From Rheinheimera sp. 4Y26 (GTDB lineage: Bacteria > Pseudomonadota > Gammaproteobacteria > Enterobacterales > Alteromonadaceae), in the NCBI RefSeq assembly GCF_025245835.1, contig NZ_JAOBWS010000006.1, forward strand, positions 1-64,000: a stretch of 64,000 bases of DNA. The letters run 5' to 3'. The position numbers and the translations under genes were made by a program. The notes beneath the pieces are model-generated. The model worked only from the letters and a program-made list of their open reading frames with translations, searched no databases and was not told the origin of the DNA. Below are positions 7,601 through 16,573 of this stretch, piece after piece (position 1 is the first letter of the stretch; the number at the start of each line of letters is the position of its first letter).

Positions 7601-9085
7601 ATGATTATGGTTATTCATTTCCCGGCACGACTCAAATCCGGTTTATTTTCAAAAAGCGCCTCTGGTTATTTGTTATTGCTCAGCGTCCTGGTTGCCGCCA
7701 GCGCCACAGCCGATGAACAGGCCCATCCCCTGTTTGGCGCTTATCCCAGGGCTGACGTAGAGCGTTATCAGCGTCAGGACTATGGCCAGTTTCAGCTGCC
7801 CAATAGTGCCGTCAATGACAAAGGTGAATTTGGCAAAATCAGTGCAACAGGCGAAGTGACCCGCCATGAGTATGAAATTGAACAGGTTTCCAGCCTGCAG
7901 CTGGCGGAAAATTACCTGCAAGCGATTCAGAGTGCCGGTTTTAGCCTGGTATTTAGCTGTGAAGGCCAGGCTTGTGGACCAGAGCATGGTCAGGCGCTGG
8001 GGGATCATTTGTCGATGAATGACGATGTGTATAACTATTATCGTCAGCCCTATTATCTGCTGGCAAAAAAAGACTTGCCGGATGGCCCGGTGTATGCAGC
8101 CTGGTATATCGGCGCTTATAACGATGATTGCCGGGTACAGCAGGTGATAGTGCAGGGCAAAACGCTCAAAACAGATTTAATTCAGGTCAATACAGCGGTG
8201 TTGTCCAGCCAGCCTGAAGCTGCAGTGTCGGTATCCGCTGAAGATGCCGCCAAAGACCATCCGATGTTATCGCGTTATCCGGGCGCTAAACTGGATAACT
8301 CGCAAAAAGTTGATACAGAAAAATTCACTGTACTTATGCCACAGGCGCAAGCGCTGGAACTGCAAGGGGATTTGCAGCGCCACACTTATGATATTCAGCA
8401 GGTTTCAACACTAAAAGTATTTGAAAACTATCAGCATGCACTGAAAAAGGCCGGTTTTAGCCAGTTAGCCCTTTGTCAGCCGGGTGATTGTGGTGGCGAT
8501 GAACAAATGGAAAAACTCGGTGATGCCTTGTCATTACAAAACGATGTGTATAACTTTCACCGTAACCCTTATTACCTGGTGCATAAACTCAGTGCTGGCG
8601 GACAAGATCATTATGTTGCGCTTTATATCGGCGCTTATAACGACAATGTCCGGGTGCAACAATTGGTGCTTTCCAGCAAAACCGTGGCAACAGATTTAGT
8701 CAAAGCCGATGCCAGTGAGTTAAAACGCCAGTTAGACACTTCAGGTAAAGCGCTGATTTATGGTGTTTATTTTGATACCGGCAAAGCAGAGATCAAAACT
8801 GCATCTACCGCAGCACTCAAAGAAATTGCGTTGTTATTACAACAAAACAGCAGCTTAAAACTTTATGTGGTGGGCCACACCGACGACACAGGGGATGCAG
8901 CTGCCAATCAGCAACTATCTGAACAGCGTGCTGCAGCTGTTGTACAGGCCCTGCAACAACAACACCAGATAGCAGCTAACAGGCTGCAGGCCAAAGGGGT
9001 TGGGCCTTATGCACCGGCCAGCAACAATACCAGTGTGGCCGGTAAAGAGTTAAACCGCCGGGTGGAATTGGTACAGCGGCTGTAA
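7601..9085 (+). CDS. OmpA-family protein with a duplicated DUF4892-like domain
   Basis: A 494-residue secreted protein. The signal peptide ends near AASATA at residue 37. Two homologous segments follow, about residues 42-205 and 220-370; each begins HPxxxxYP and shares DVYN, R(Q/N)PYYL and YIGAYNDxxRVQQ. This resembles DUF4892 domains. The C-terminal 110 residues are an OmpA-type peptidoglycan-binding domain with GVYFDTGKAEI near 387, VVGHTDDTG and NRRVEL. It probably sits in the periplasm or outer membrane, tied to peptidoglycan. The ATG at 7601 follows AAGGACC and opens directly into the signal peptide; a longer frame from 7553 is rejected. A terminator follows. Confidence 0.8.
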   Translation: MIMVIHFPARLKSGLFSKSASGYLLLLSVLVAASATADEQAHPLFGAYPRADVERYQRQDYGQFQLPNSAVNDKGEFGKISATGEVTRHEYEIEQVSSLQLAENYLQAIQSAGFSLVFSCEGQACGPEHGQALGDHLSMNDDVYNYYRQPYYLLAKKDLPDGPVYAAWYIGAYNDDCRVQQVIVQGKTLKTDLIQVNTAVLSSQPEAAVSVSAEDAAKDHPMLSRYPGAKLDNSQKVDTEKFTVLMPQAQALELQGDLQRHTYDIQQVSTLKVFENYQHALKKAGFSQLALCQPGDCGGDEQMEKLGDALSLQNDVYNFHRNPYYLVHKLSAGGQDHYVALYIGAYNDNVRVQQLVLSSKTVATDLVKADASELKRQLDTSGKALIYGVYFDTGKAEIKTASTAALKEIALLLQQNSSLKLYVVGHTDDTGDAAANQQLSEQRAAAVVQALQQQHQIAANRLQAKGVGPYAPASNNTSVAGKELNRRVELVQRL

Positions 9086-9109
9086 TATAACGACCACGCC
9101 AGAATCAGG

Positions 9110-9138
9110 AAGGCCAGCAGGATTGTGCTGCTGGCCTT
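9110..9138 (+). terminator. Rho-independent terminator of the OmpA-family gene
   Basis: An 11 bp perfect stem (9110-9120 with 9128-9138, AAGGCCAGCAG/CTGCTGGCCTT) encloses a 7-base loop and is followed by more T residues. Confidence 0.9.
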
Positions 9139-9198
9139 TTTATCCTCAGTACAAATAACCAATAATGCGGCTTAGTTGAAGTAAGGTGCTGACGCACT

Positions 9199-9948
9199 CT
9201 ACAGCGCCGACAAGCGCTTTAAATTATCCACCACCACGGCGCAGGCAATGCCCACATTCAGCGACTCGGCATCGCCAAAAGCTGGAATAGTAATACGGCG
9301 GCTAATAAGGGGCTCCAGCGCCTGGCTGATGCCGTTGGCTTCATTACCCAGCACAATAAAACCGCCGGTTTGGGATAGCTTGAGCTGATGCACCGATTCA
9401 CCGCCCAGATAAGCGCCAAATACCGGTTGCTGCACCTTCGCAAGCGTCTCAGCCAGCATCTGATAATGTAGTTTTACCCGTAAAAACGAGCCTTTGGCGC
9501 TGGCAATCACTTTAGGGTTAAAGGCATCGACTGTGTCGGTGGAACATAAAATATGCTCAATACCATACCAGTCGGCGACACGGATAATAGTACCCAGGTT
9601 GCCAGGGTCGTTAATTTGATCCAGCACCAGCACCCAGTCACCTGGTTGTTCGGTAAAAGGCGCATATTGTGGCAGTTGCACTACGGCAATAGCAGCATTA
9701 TTGCTGGCGAAGGTACCCACAGCTTCCAGTTCTGCTGCAGTGCAGGGATGCGCCAGTTCAGCAGCTATGGTGGCGTCGGGGTGACGACCCAGAAAATCAG
9801 GCGTACCAAATAACGCTTTTACCGGCCAGCCCGATGCCAGCACTTCCAGCACGGCTTTTTCACCTTCAACAAAAAACAACTGCTCGGCTTTTCTGAATTT
9901 TTTCAGCTGCAGCGATTTAATTAATTTGGTCCATTTTTGACTGATCAT
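9199..9948 (-). CDS. TrmH/SpoU-family RNA 2'-O-methyltransferase
   Basis: A 249-residue SPOUT-class methyltransferase, like RlmB/TrmH enzymes that methylate ribose in rRNA or tRNA using S-adenosylmethionine. The N-terminal substrate-binding domain shows KFRKAEQLFFVEGEKAV; the trefoil-knot domain has the family motifs NDPGNLGTIIRVADW, VLGNEANGIS and AESLNVGIACAV. The start at 9948 is chosen because the in-frame extension to 10050 reads straight through a terminator hairpin and has no homology; the ribosome site (GGACA) is weak. The exact RNA target cannot be assigned. Confidence 0.85.
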   Translation of the reverse strand: MISQKWTKLIKSLQLKKFRKAEQLFFVEGEKAVLEVLASGWPVKALFGTPDFLGRHPDATIAAELAHPCTAAELEAVGTFASNNAAIAVVQLPQYAPFTEQPGDWVLVLDQINDPGNLGTIIRVADWYGIEHILCSTDTVDAFNPKVIASAKGSFLRVKLHYQMLAETLAKVQQPVFGAYLGGESVHQLKLSQTGGFIVLGNEANGISQALEPLISRRITIPAFGDAESLNVGIACAVVVDNLKRLSAL

Positions 9949-9973
9949 CGGCTTGTCCGGGCTAAAAATAAAA

Positions 9974-9992
9974 GGACGCCCATAGGGCGTCC
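9974..9992 (-). terminator. Rho-independent terminator after the amidohydrolase gene
   Basis: On the minus strand the 8 bp stem GGACGCCC/GGGCGTCC (3-base loop) is followed by TTTTATTTTT. It lies about 100 bases past the amidohydrolase stop and only 25 bases before the methyltransferase start, so that gene must start from a very close promoter or rely on read-through. Confidence 0.8.
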
Positions 9993-10086
9993 GGATGGGT
10001 GCAGTGTAGCCTGCTTCTGGCACAAATTCAGCGGCAAATGTGGCTGCCAAACCAAATTTCTACCGCAGCGGCCACAGCTGCCGATG

Positions 10087-11748
10087 CTAAGGGCGCTGAT
10101 ACAACAACTTGCCGGCCACATAAGTTTGCTGCACCTGGCTTTGCCAGATGTGCTCGGCCGGTCCTTTCACCGGGTCCCGGTCGAGCAGAATAAAATCGGC
10201 CCACATGCCAGGCTGTAAACTACCCATGGCTTTTTCCTGATAAGCACCATATGCGGCGTCCACGGTAAAACTGCGCAGCGCTTCGGTGATATTCAGTTTT
10301 TGCTCTGGTAACCAGCCGCCCGGTGGTTGATTTTGTTGATCCTGCCGCGTCACAGCTGCATGTAAACCATGGAACGGATTGGCCAGTTCCACCGGGAAGT
10401 CGGAGCCGCCGACAATACGGCTGCCCTGATCGACAAAACTGCGCCAGGCATAAGCACCACGTAGCCGCGCCACACCTAACCTGTCACCGGCCATATTTTT
10501 ATCCGAAGTGGCGTGTGTCGGCTGCATGGAAGGCAGCACCTGTAAAGCAGCAAAACGTGGAATATCTTTAGGCGCTACTATTTGCGCATGTTCAATGCGG
10601 TGCCGTTGGGTTTCACGTTGTTCCGGCTTGGTCAAGAGCTCAAATCTGTCCAGCACCAGCTGATTGGCGTAATCGCCAATGGCGTGCACATTGGCCTGAA
10701 AACCGGCGTCTATGGTCAGTTTCATCACAGCCGTCAGTTTATCCGGCTGGGTCAATAACAAGCCTTTTTCGCCTTTTTTATCACTGTAATCAGCCAGTAA
10801 CGCCGCGCCGCGGCTACCCAAAGCGCCATCACCATAAATTTTCACTGATTTGACGTCGAGATAGTCTTGTTCATCATCAATTGGCCCTGCTTTGAGCCAG
10901 CTTTCCAGCTTTGGATCTGTGGCGCTTAACATGGCATAAATGCGCAGTGGCAACTGTTTTTCGCCGGCCAGTTTCTGATAAGCCAAAAGGTTGGCCGCAT
11001 CAATGCCGGCGTCGTGCACACTGGTAATACCCAGCGACAATAAATGATCAAATGCGGCTTTAAGGGCAGCTTCGCGCTCGGCGTCGTTTTGCTGTGGAAT
11101 TTGTTTTTCCAGCAATAACATGGCGTTATCTATCAGTACGCCGGTCGGGTTGCCATTGGCATCACGCTGGATCTGGCCACCCGGTGGGTCGATGCTGTCT
11201 TTGCTGATGCCTGCCAATGCCAAAGCTTTGCTATTGGCCCAGCCGGCATGGCCATCGACCCGGGTTAACCAGACAGGTTTGTCTTTCACCGCTTCATCCA
11301 GCAGCTGGGTGGTGGGAAATTGTTGGGTTGGCCACAGCACCTGATTCCAGCCGCGGCCTAAAATCCACTGGGCCTGTGGCTGAGTTTTGGCAAATGCCGC
11401 CACCTGTGCCACGGCCTGAGCTTCACTGCTGCTCTGGCGTAAATCCACCTGACTTAAATTCTGGCCAAGCCCCAACACATGACCATGACCATCAATTAAA
11501 CCGGGCAGCAGGGTTTTGCCCTGACCATTAATTTTTTGTGCATTGGGGTAACTGGCGGCAAGGTTGCTGCCACGCGCCAGCACTTTGCCGCTTTCATCGT
11601 CAAAAGCCAGGCTACTGAATTCCACCAGCTGGCGGTTTTCATCAAAACCATAACCTTTGATATTGTCGACTATGACAGGGGCGGCGAGGGCAGGCGAGCT
11701 GCACACTAAAGTACACAACATCGCCTTTTGGATACGGGACCACAACAT
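10087..11748 (-). CDS. Secreted amidohydrolase (YtcJ-like, Amidohydro_3 family)
   Basis: A 553-residue zinc-type amidohydrolase with a signal peptide ending near SSPALA (residue 22). Metal-ligand motifs are visible: DGHGHVLGLG near residue 88, VHAIGDYAN near 356, HRIEHAQ near 386 and GSDFPVE near 463. The composite beta-sandwich segments at both ends are as expected for the family, whose substrates vary widely (amides, formamides, unknown). GGAG lies six bases before the ATG. It is probably monocistronic, with a terminator downstream. Confidence 0.85.
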   Translation of the reverse strand: MLWSRIQKAMLCTLVCSSPALAAPVIVDNIKGYGFDENRQLVEFSSLAFDDESGKVLARGSNLAASYPNAQKINGQGKTLLPGLIDGHGHVLGLGQNLSQVDLRQSSSEAQAVAQVAAFAKTQPQAQWILGRGWNQVLWPTQQFPTTQLLDEAVKDKPVWLTRVDGHAGWANSKALALAGISKDSIDPPGGQIQRDANGNPTGVLIDNAMLLLEKQIPQQNDAEREAALKAAFDHLLSLGITSVHDAGIDAANLLAYQKLAGEKQLPLRIYAMLSATDPKLESWLKAGPIDDEQDYLDVKSVKIYGDGALGSRGAALLADYSDKKGEKGLLLTQPDKLTAVMKLTIDAGFQANVHAIGDYANQLVLDRFELLTKPEQRETQRHRIEHAQIVAPKDIPRFAALQVLPSMQPTHATSDKNMAGDRLGVARLRGAYAWRSFVDQGSRIVGGSDFPVELANPFHGLHAAVTRQDQQNQPPGGWLPEQKLNITEALRSFTVDAAYGAYQEKAMGSLQPGMWADFILLDRDPVKGPAEHIWQSQVQQTYVAGKLLYQRP

Positions 11749-11792
11749 AACTCACTCCATTGGCTGGGCTGAGTTGGGTTCTGTGCGCCGAC

Positions 11793-12728
11793 TCAGCGGT
11801 ATTTCTTTTTAGCTTTTCTGATACGTTCTTGTTCGCGCTCGGCTTTTTCTTTTTCGATGCGGGCTTGCTCTAACTTAGCATCGGCCAATTCCTGTGTCAC
11901 CATCTCTGGTGTTTCCAGCGTGACAGGGCCAAATAATCCGGCGCGTAATTCGGTGATCAGAATAGTGCCGGCTTTGGTTAAATCCACCACACCACCTTTG
12001 ACCATACAACCGCGGCGCTGGCCTATGGCATCTAACAAGGCTAAATCGTTTTCCGGCTGCTCTTTCAGCTGATAACGCGCCATTACCTGTTCAGGGTAGG
12101 TTTTCAGCAGATAGTCGGCGGCAAACATGGCAATGTCGGCGTAATCAAAAGCGGTGTCTTTGATGGCGCCTGTCACCGCCAGGCGGTAACCACAGCTGGC
12201 GGGGCTTAGTTTTGGCCATAAAAATCCCGGCGTGTCGGTTAAGATCACACCGTTTTCCAGTTTGATCCTTTGCTGCGCTTTGGTCACGCCAGCTTCGTTG
12301 CCGGTTTTGGCAATAATACGGCCAGCTAAGGTATTGATCAGGGTAGATTTACCGACGTTTGGAATGCCCATAATCATGGCGCGGGCGCCGCGCACTTCAA
12401 AGTTGCGCTCCGGCAATAACTCGGTGCATAAATCCAGCAGGGCGCGGATTTGTTCCGGGTTTTGCTGGCTGATAGGAATAGCTTTTACACCGGCCTGTTG
12501 TTCAAAATGCTGTTGCCACAGTTTGGTCACAGCAGGGTCGGCTAAATCGGCTTTATTCAGTACCTTGATACAAGGGGTGTCACCGCGCAGCTCAGGCACC
12601 AATGGGTTTTCGCTGGAAAACGGAATGCGGGCATCCAGCATTTCAATAATGACATCAACCTGCGGCATCACTTCGGCGATTTCTTTACGCGCCTTGTGCA
12701 TATGGCCAGGAAACCAGTTAATTGACAT
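11793..12728 (-). CDS. ylqF: Ribosome biogenesis GTPase YlqF/RbgA
   Basis: A 311-residue circularly permuted GTPase. The G4 motif NKAD (residues 58-61) comes before the P-loop GIPNVGKST (121-129) and the G3 motif DTPG (165-168), which is the order typical of the YlqF/RbgA/YawG group that assists assembly of the large ribosomal subunit. The N-terminal INWFPGHMHKA is characteristic. The C-terminus is a highly charged Lys/Glu/Arg helix. The ATG at 12728 has GGTGAG seven bases upstream; an in-frame GTG four codons earlier overlaps that site and is rejected. Confidence 0.9.
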   Translation of the reverse strand: MSINWFPGHMHKARKEIAEVMPQVDVIIEMLDARIPFSSENPLVPELRGDTPCIKVLNKADLADPAVTKLWQQHFEQQAGVKAIPISQQNPEQIRALLDLCTELLPERNFEVRGARAMIMGIPNVGKSTLINTLAGRIIAKTGNEAGVTKAQQRIKLENGVILTDTPGFLWPKLSPASCGYRLAVTGAIKDTAFDYADIAMFAADYLLKTYPEQVMARYQLKEQPENDLALLDAIGQRRGCMVKGGVVDLTKAGTILITELRAGLFGPVTLETPEMVTQELADAKLEQARIEKEKAEREQERIRKAKKKYR

Positions 12729-12925
12729 AACAACACTCACCGTAAAAATAATGCCGTTAGTTTACCTTGTCTGGCCTGTGCTGGCCGTGCTTTTTTCAGC
12801 AAAGTGTCACCACTTTGGTCTGATGTAAAAAATTTAATAGCTTTGGCATTGAATTTGTTACATTTTAGCCGCTCTGAAAGGGCGTAAGCTGCGTATCATG
12901 TGGTGCGATTCACAGGGAGTTTGTC

Positions 12926-14506
12926 ATGCAATATCAGTTTATCCATTATCCTCTGCTGTTGTGTTCCGCCTTGTCAGTGGCAAGTCAGGCGCTGGCGGCC
13001 TCTGCTTTTACCACAACCACAGTGCCGCTGGAACATCCGGCCAATGGTCAGCTCCTTAAGCTCAGCAATAACCCCACTTTGCTGGTGACAGGCCATAACA
13101 GCGAATATCGCTGGTTAAGTGCGGTGGATTTAACCAATAACAGCGCACGTCAGCTGGCCATTCCACAAAAAGCGCAGTTTTTTCAGCAGGCCAATCTGGC
13201 TGGTTTTAGTGGCGGCCAGCTGGTGGTGCTGAGCACCGAAGGTGTATTGCATTATCAGAGCGCCGCAAAGGCACCGGCCAGCCCAAGCCCCGGGTTGTTA
13301 AATTCAACAGAGCCACAACAGAGTGGCAGTGAAAAAGCGCCGTTATTGCCACATCAGCAGGGCGATGCCACAGCGCAGGAAGGGGAATGGCGCTCATTGT
13401 TTACCAGCAGCTCGTTATACCGGGTGGTCGATACAAAACGGCTGAAACTGCTCGATTTTAGTTTTGATTTAAACCAGGACGGCCTCAGCGATTTTTTATT
13501 GCCCGACTTTAATGCCTACCAGCTGTGGATGCAGCAGAGCGACGGCAGTTTCCGCCATTTTAGTTTGCCGGTTGACAGTCAGATGCAGGCTTTTGATGAC
13601 GAACCCACTTATATTGCCCGCAAGCCATTGCTGGCGGATCTGAACCTGGACGGTTACACCGATATTGCCTTTGCCAAAGACGACAACCTGCTGGTGTTTT
13701 ATCAGCAAGCTGGCGGCAGTTTTGTGACCCGGGCCGAGCAAAAGCAACTGGGGCTTGGCTTAACGCCCGACAATCAGGCACAACTGCGTGGCGGGGATGG
13801 CCGCAGTTATCAGGGCTTAAAAATTTCCCGGCTGGAACGGCTGGCCGATATCAACGGCGACGGTGTGGTCGACTTAGTGGTGCAGCAGCAGTTTTATGTC
13901 GATGTGATGGAGCAAAATTATACTTATCAGCTGCATTATGGTGAAAAAACCACAACGGGCGTGCAGTTTCCCACCAGGCCACAGCATAAAATTAATACCT
14001 CGGGTGTGCAGTTTGATGTGCGTTTTGTGGATTTAGACAACGACAAAAAGTTAGATTTTTACACCCCGGCGGCGCAAATTGGCGTGCGTTCTATTATCCG
14101 CGCTCTGGTAGCCGGTACGGCTAATGTTGAGCTGCAGTTTTATAAACAACAGCCGGATGGCAGCTTTGGCAGCAAAGCTGTGTATCAGCAGGATGTGACA
14201 GTTGAAATCAGTATTGGCAGCGGTTCGGTCAATATGCCGCTGGCGACAGTACTGAAAACCGCACAAGGCCAAAGCATGCTGGTGGTAGGTGATGGCGATA
14301 ATACTTTGCGCAGTTATGGCCCGGTGGGCGCCAAGTTTTTTAGCGAAAAAAGCAGCAAACAGCAGCTGCCAATGCCAAAACGCGGCATGGAAGCGCTGGT
14401 GGCCGACTTAAACAACGACGGTAAAGAAGATTTGGTGTTGCCTTATGGCAGTCAGGAAACGCAGCCAGAGCTGAATAACCAGCTGCAACTGTTATGGCAG
14501 CAATAA
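12926..14506 (+). CDS. Secreted FG-GAP/VCBS repeat protein
   Basis: A 526-residue exported protein with a signal peptide ending near SQALA (residue 23). At least five calcium-loop motifs of the DxDxDG type repeat along it: DLNQDGLSD, DLNLDGYTD, DINGDGVVD, DLDNDKKLD and DLNNDGKED, spaced as in FG-GAP/VCBS propellers. Such proteins fold as beta-propellers on the cell surface or in the periplasm; ligand unknown. AGGGAG lies seven bases upstream of the ATG. The next gene begins at the base after its stop codon, so the two are probably co-translated. Confidence 0.8.
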   Translation: MQYQFIHYPLLLCSALSVASQALAASAFTTTTVPLEHPANGQLLKLSNNPTLLVTGHNSEYRWLSAVDLTNNSARQLAIPQKAQFFQQANLAGFSGGQLVVLSTEGVLHYQSAAKAPASPSPGLLNSTEPQQSGSEKAPLLPHQQGDATAQEGEWRSLFTSSSLYRVVDTKRLKLLDFSFDLNQDGLSDFLLPDFNAYQLWMQQSDGSFRHFSLPVDSQMQAFDDEPTYIARKPLLADLNLDGYTDIAFAKDDNLLVFYQQAGGSFVTRAEQKQLGLGLTPDNQAQLRGGDGRSYQGLKISRLERLADINGDGVVDLVVQQQFYVDVMEQNYTYQLHYGEKTTTGVQFPTRPQHKINTSGVQFDVRFVDLDNDKKLDFYTPAAQIGVRSIIRALVAGTANVELQFYKQQPDGSFGSKAVYQQDVTVEISIGSGSVNMPLATVLKTAQGQSMLVVGDGDNTLRSYGPVGAKFFSEKSSKQQLPMPKRGMEALVADLNNDGKEDLVLPYGSQETQPELNNQLQLLWQQ

Positions 14507-14815
14507 GTGCAACAGCGGCTTTTGTTCAGTTCCAGGTTTTATTCTGTGGTTCGCACTTTGTCCCGCTCTATGCTGCTGCGCAGCCTGTTGTTGCTTGGCT
14601 GCGGCGGGCTGTTGCTGGCGCCGGTGTCGGCGCTGCTGGCCTGGTTGTTTAGCTTTTGGCTGGCGCCGACCGAAGCTGTGATAGCGGCCAGTTTTTTCGG
14701 CCCTTTGCTGTTGTTGCTTTTGCTGTTACCGGCGTTATGGCCGCGTTCCTGGCGCGGTTTTGTGTTGTACCTGCTGATTTGCCTGTTATGCACTTTGCCA
14801 TGGTGGTTGCGTTAA
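14507..14815 (+). CDS. Small membrane protein (DUF3649-like)
   Basis: A 102-residue protein beginning with GTG immediately after the stop codon of the FG-GAP gene. It has three hydrophobic helices (about residues 24-50, 55-78 and 82-100) with an APTEAVIAASFF segment between the first two. The arrangement and the PepSY gene next to it resemble DUF3649 iron-uptake proteins, which are found beside PepSY membrane proteins and TonB-dependent receptors; I make that match by eye and hold it loosely. Confidence 0.6.
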   Translation: MQQRLLFSSRFYSVVRTLSRSMLLRSLLLLGCGGLLLAPVSALLAWLFSFWLAPTEAVIAASFFGPLLLLLLLLPALWPRSWRGFVLYLLICLLCTLPWWLR

Positions 14816-14929
14816 TTTGTTGATCTCGCGGATAAAACTAAAGGCTTTGTACGACTGTGGCTGTGAGCGGGGCGCAGATGGCGCCGTATGTGCAGAGTGC
14901 ACAGAGCGCAGACAGGGCGGTTTCTCCGG

Positions 14930-16441
14930 ATGAATGGTTTTTTGCAAAGGTTAGCTCAGCTGCATCTGTATCTGGGGCTTGGGCTGGCGTTGTTATTGTG
15001 GCTGATTATTTTTGCCGGCTCTGTCAGCTTTTACCGTGCTGAGCTTGATACGCTGCAGCTGCAAACAAGGGCTGGCTTGAGTCTGCCAGCTAAGCTTCCT
15101 GCAGCGCCACAAAGCACAGCGCTGGCGCTTCGTCATTTACAGCAAAATGCCGCCACAGCGCAGCACTGGTATATCGAATTGCCAGAGCGGCGCTCGCCCT
15201 ATCTGAAATTGCATTGGCAGCTTGCGCCAGAATCAGCGCAGCAAGGCAGCAAACAAAGAGCCAGCCGCCAGGGCATGCTGATGCAACAATATCTGCATCC
15301 GCACACAGGCGAGTCTTTGCTTGCGCCCAGGCCATTAAGATTTGGCGCGACTGAGCATCAGCTTGGCGGCTGGTTTTTTCAGCTGCATTTTAATTTGTTG
15401 CAGCTGGCCGGTCAGCACAGCCGCAGTCTGGTCGCTTTTGCCGCTTTATTGTGGTTGTTGTTAACTATCAGTGGTTTATTAAGCCTTAAAGGCCAGTGGC
15501 GCGTTTTATTCCGGCCGCTTCAAGCTGTGCCAGCTGTTTGTGCAACACGCCAACAGCTGTTGCCAACAGAGCAGACAAAGCATCTGCAAAAACATCAGCA
15601 GCTAATAGCAAGGCGACGGCATCAGCAGCTGGCTTTGTTCACTCTGCCTTTTGCGCTGCTGTTTGCACTCAGCGGCTGGTTAACCCAGATGTTCAGTGAA
15701 AACAGCGCACCACAGCAGCTGTTGTACCCACAAAACCCCTATCAGTTTTACACTGAATTATTTCCGCAGGCTCAGCCCAGTGTTCCAGTGGCCGCTATTT
15801 CCAACGCAGAGCCCAAAGCCGGTGCTGTGCCCGATTTAGCACCTATGTTGCTGGCGGCAGAGTTGGCTTTTGACGGCCGTGCTGTAGGCAAAATAAGTAT
15901 CAATGCGCCAGGCCGGCCACAAAGCACTGTGCTACTGAGCAGCAGCGCTGCCAGCAGAGTAGGCAATCAGCCACAGACGCTGTTATTTGCGCATGCTGCA
16001 AACGGGCAATGGCAGCAGTCTGCCACGCTCTTTTCAGCTCAGGAGACAACACTGAATGCTGCCAGACCACTGGCACAGCTGCGTCAGCTTGGGTACGGCC
16101 TGCACCAGTCTCTCTACGCCGGTGAGATCCTGCGTTTTGTGTTATTTAGTTTTGGTGTAGCCAGTTGCTGGATGATCTGGCTTGGCATCAAAGCTGCGCT
16201 TACCCGGCTTAAACCGGGCCGCTGGCAACAATTGCTGAATGTGCTGGTGCCGGCCTTACCTGGCGCCACAGTGCTGGCCAGCTTGTTATTGCTAGGTCAA
16301 AGTTTGTTTTGGCCCATCCCTGGTATGGCTTTGTCGCTCAGCCAGTGCTTTATGGGCTACTGGGCTGGTAGCTTTTTGTTGTGGCTGGTGTGGCATTTAT
16401 TCAGACAGCGCCAGCGTCGCTCGATGTATATTTCTTTTTGA
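14930..16441 (+). CDS. PepSY-associated membrane protein
   Basis: A 503-residue inner-membrane protein with the layout of the PepSY-TM family: a first helix with the motif HLYLGLGLALLLWLIIFAGS near residue 12-31, a periplasmic segment, a helix pair near 160-180 and 240-260, and two more helices in the C-terminal 110 residues. Members are often encoded with siderophore receptors and some act as ferric-siderophore reductases. An AGGGCGG motif sits nine bases before the ATG at 14930, which gives the usual N-terminus; the upstream in-frame codons have no family similarity. It follows the DUF3649-like gene by 114 bases. Confidence 0.75.
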   Translation: MNGFLQRLAQLHLYLGLGLALLLWLIIFAGSVSFYRAELDTLQLQTRAGLSLPAKLPAAPQSTALALRHLQQNAATAQHWYIELPERRSPYLKLHWQLAPESAQQGSKQRASRQGMLMQQYLHPHTGESLLAPRPLRFGATEHQLGGWFFQLHFNLLQLAGQHSRSLVAFAALLWLLLTISGLLSLKGQWRVLFRPLQAVPAVCATRQQLLPTEQTKHLQKHQQLIARRRHQQLALFTLPFALLFALSGWLTQMFSENSAPQQLLYPQNPYQFYTELFPQAQPSVPVAAISNAEPKAGAVPDLAPMLLAAELAFDGRAVGKISINAPGRPQSTVLLSSSAASRVGNQPQTLLFAHAANGQWQQSATLFSAQETTLNAARPLAQLRQLGYGLHQSLYAGEILRFVLFSFGVASCWMIWLGIKAALTRLKPGRWQQLLNVLVPALPGATVLASLLLLGQSLFWPIPGMALSLSQCFMGYWAGSFLLWLVWHLFRQRQRRSMYISF

Positions 16442-16505
16442 TATAGAGAAGTACTTTTTGATTCTTTTTATCTTGTGTGAATTGTTTTAGTCTGCGCCCA
16501 TAAGA

Positions 16506-16521
16506 AGATGTTCAGACGTCT
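16506..16521 (+). promoter_or_regulatory. MetJ-type tandem box upstream of sbp
   Basis: Two adjacent 8-base units lie here. The second (16514-16521) is a perfect AGACGTCT, the MetJ met-box consensus; the first (16506-16513) matches at 5 of 8. Around the perfect unit is a 14 bp palindrome, TTCAGACGTCTGAA (16511-16524). The site is about 50 bases before the sbp start codon. MetJ needs at least two adjacent boxes, which this satisfies. Regulation of sulfate uptake by MetJ is inferred, not established. Confidence 0.6.
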
Positions 16522-16573
16522 GAATATCCAGGTTGAAATTTGGCGCGGCAACCAGGCTGCACAGGATAAAGTG

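Noticed and set aside
9949..10050. A longer N-terminus for the TrmH-family methyltransferase.
   Set aside because: The extension reads through a rho-independent terminator and shows no family similarity.
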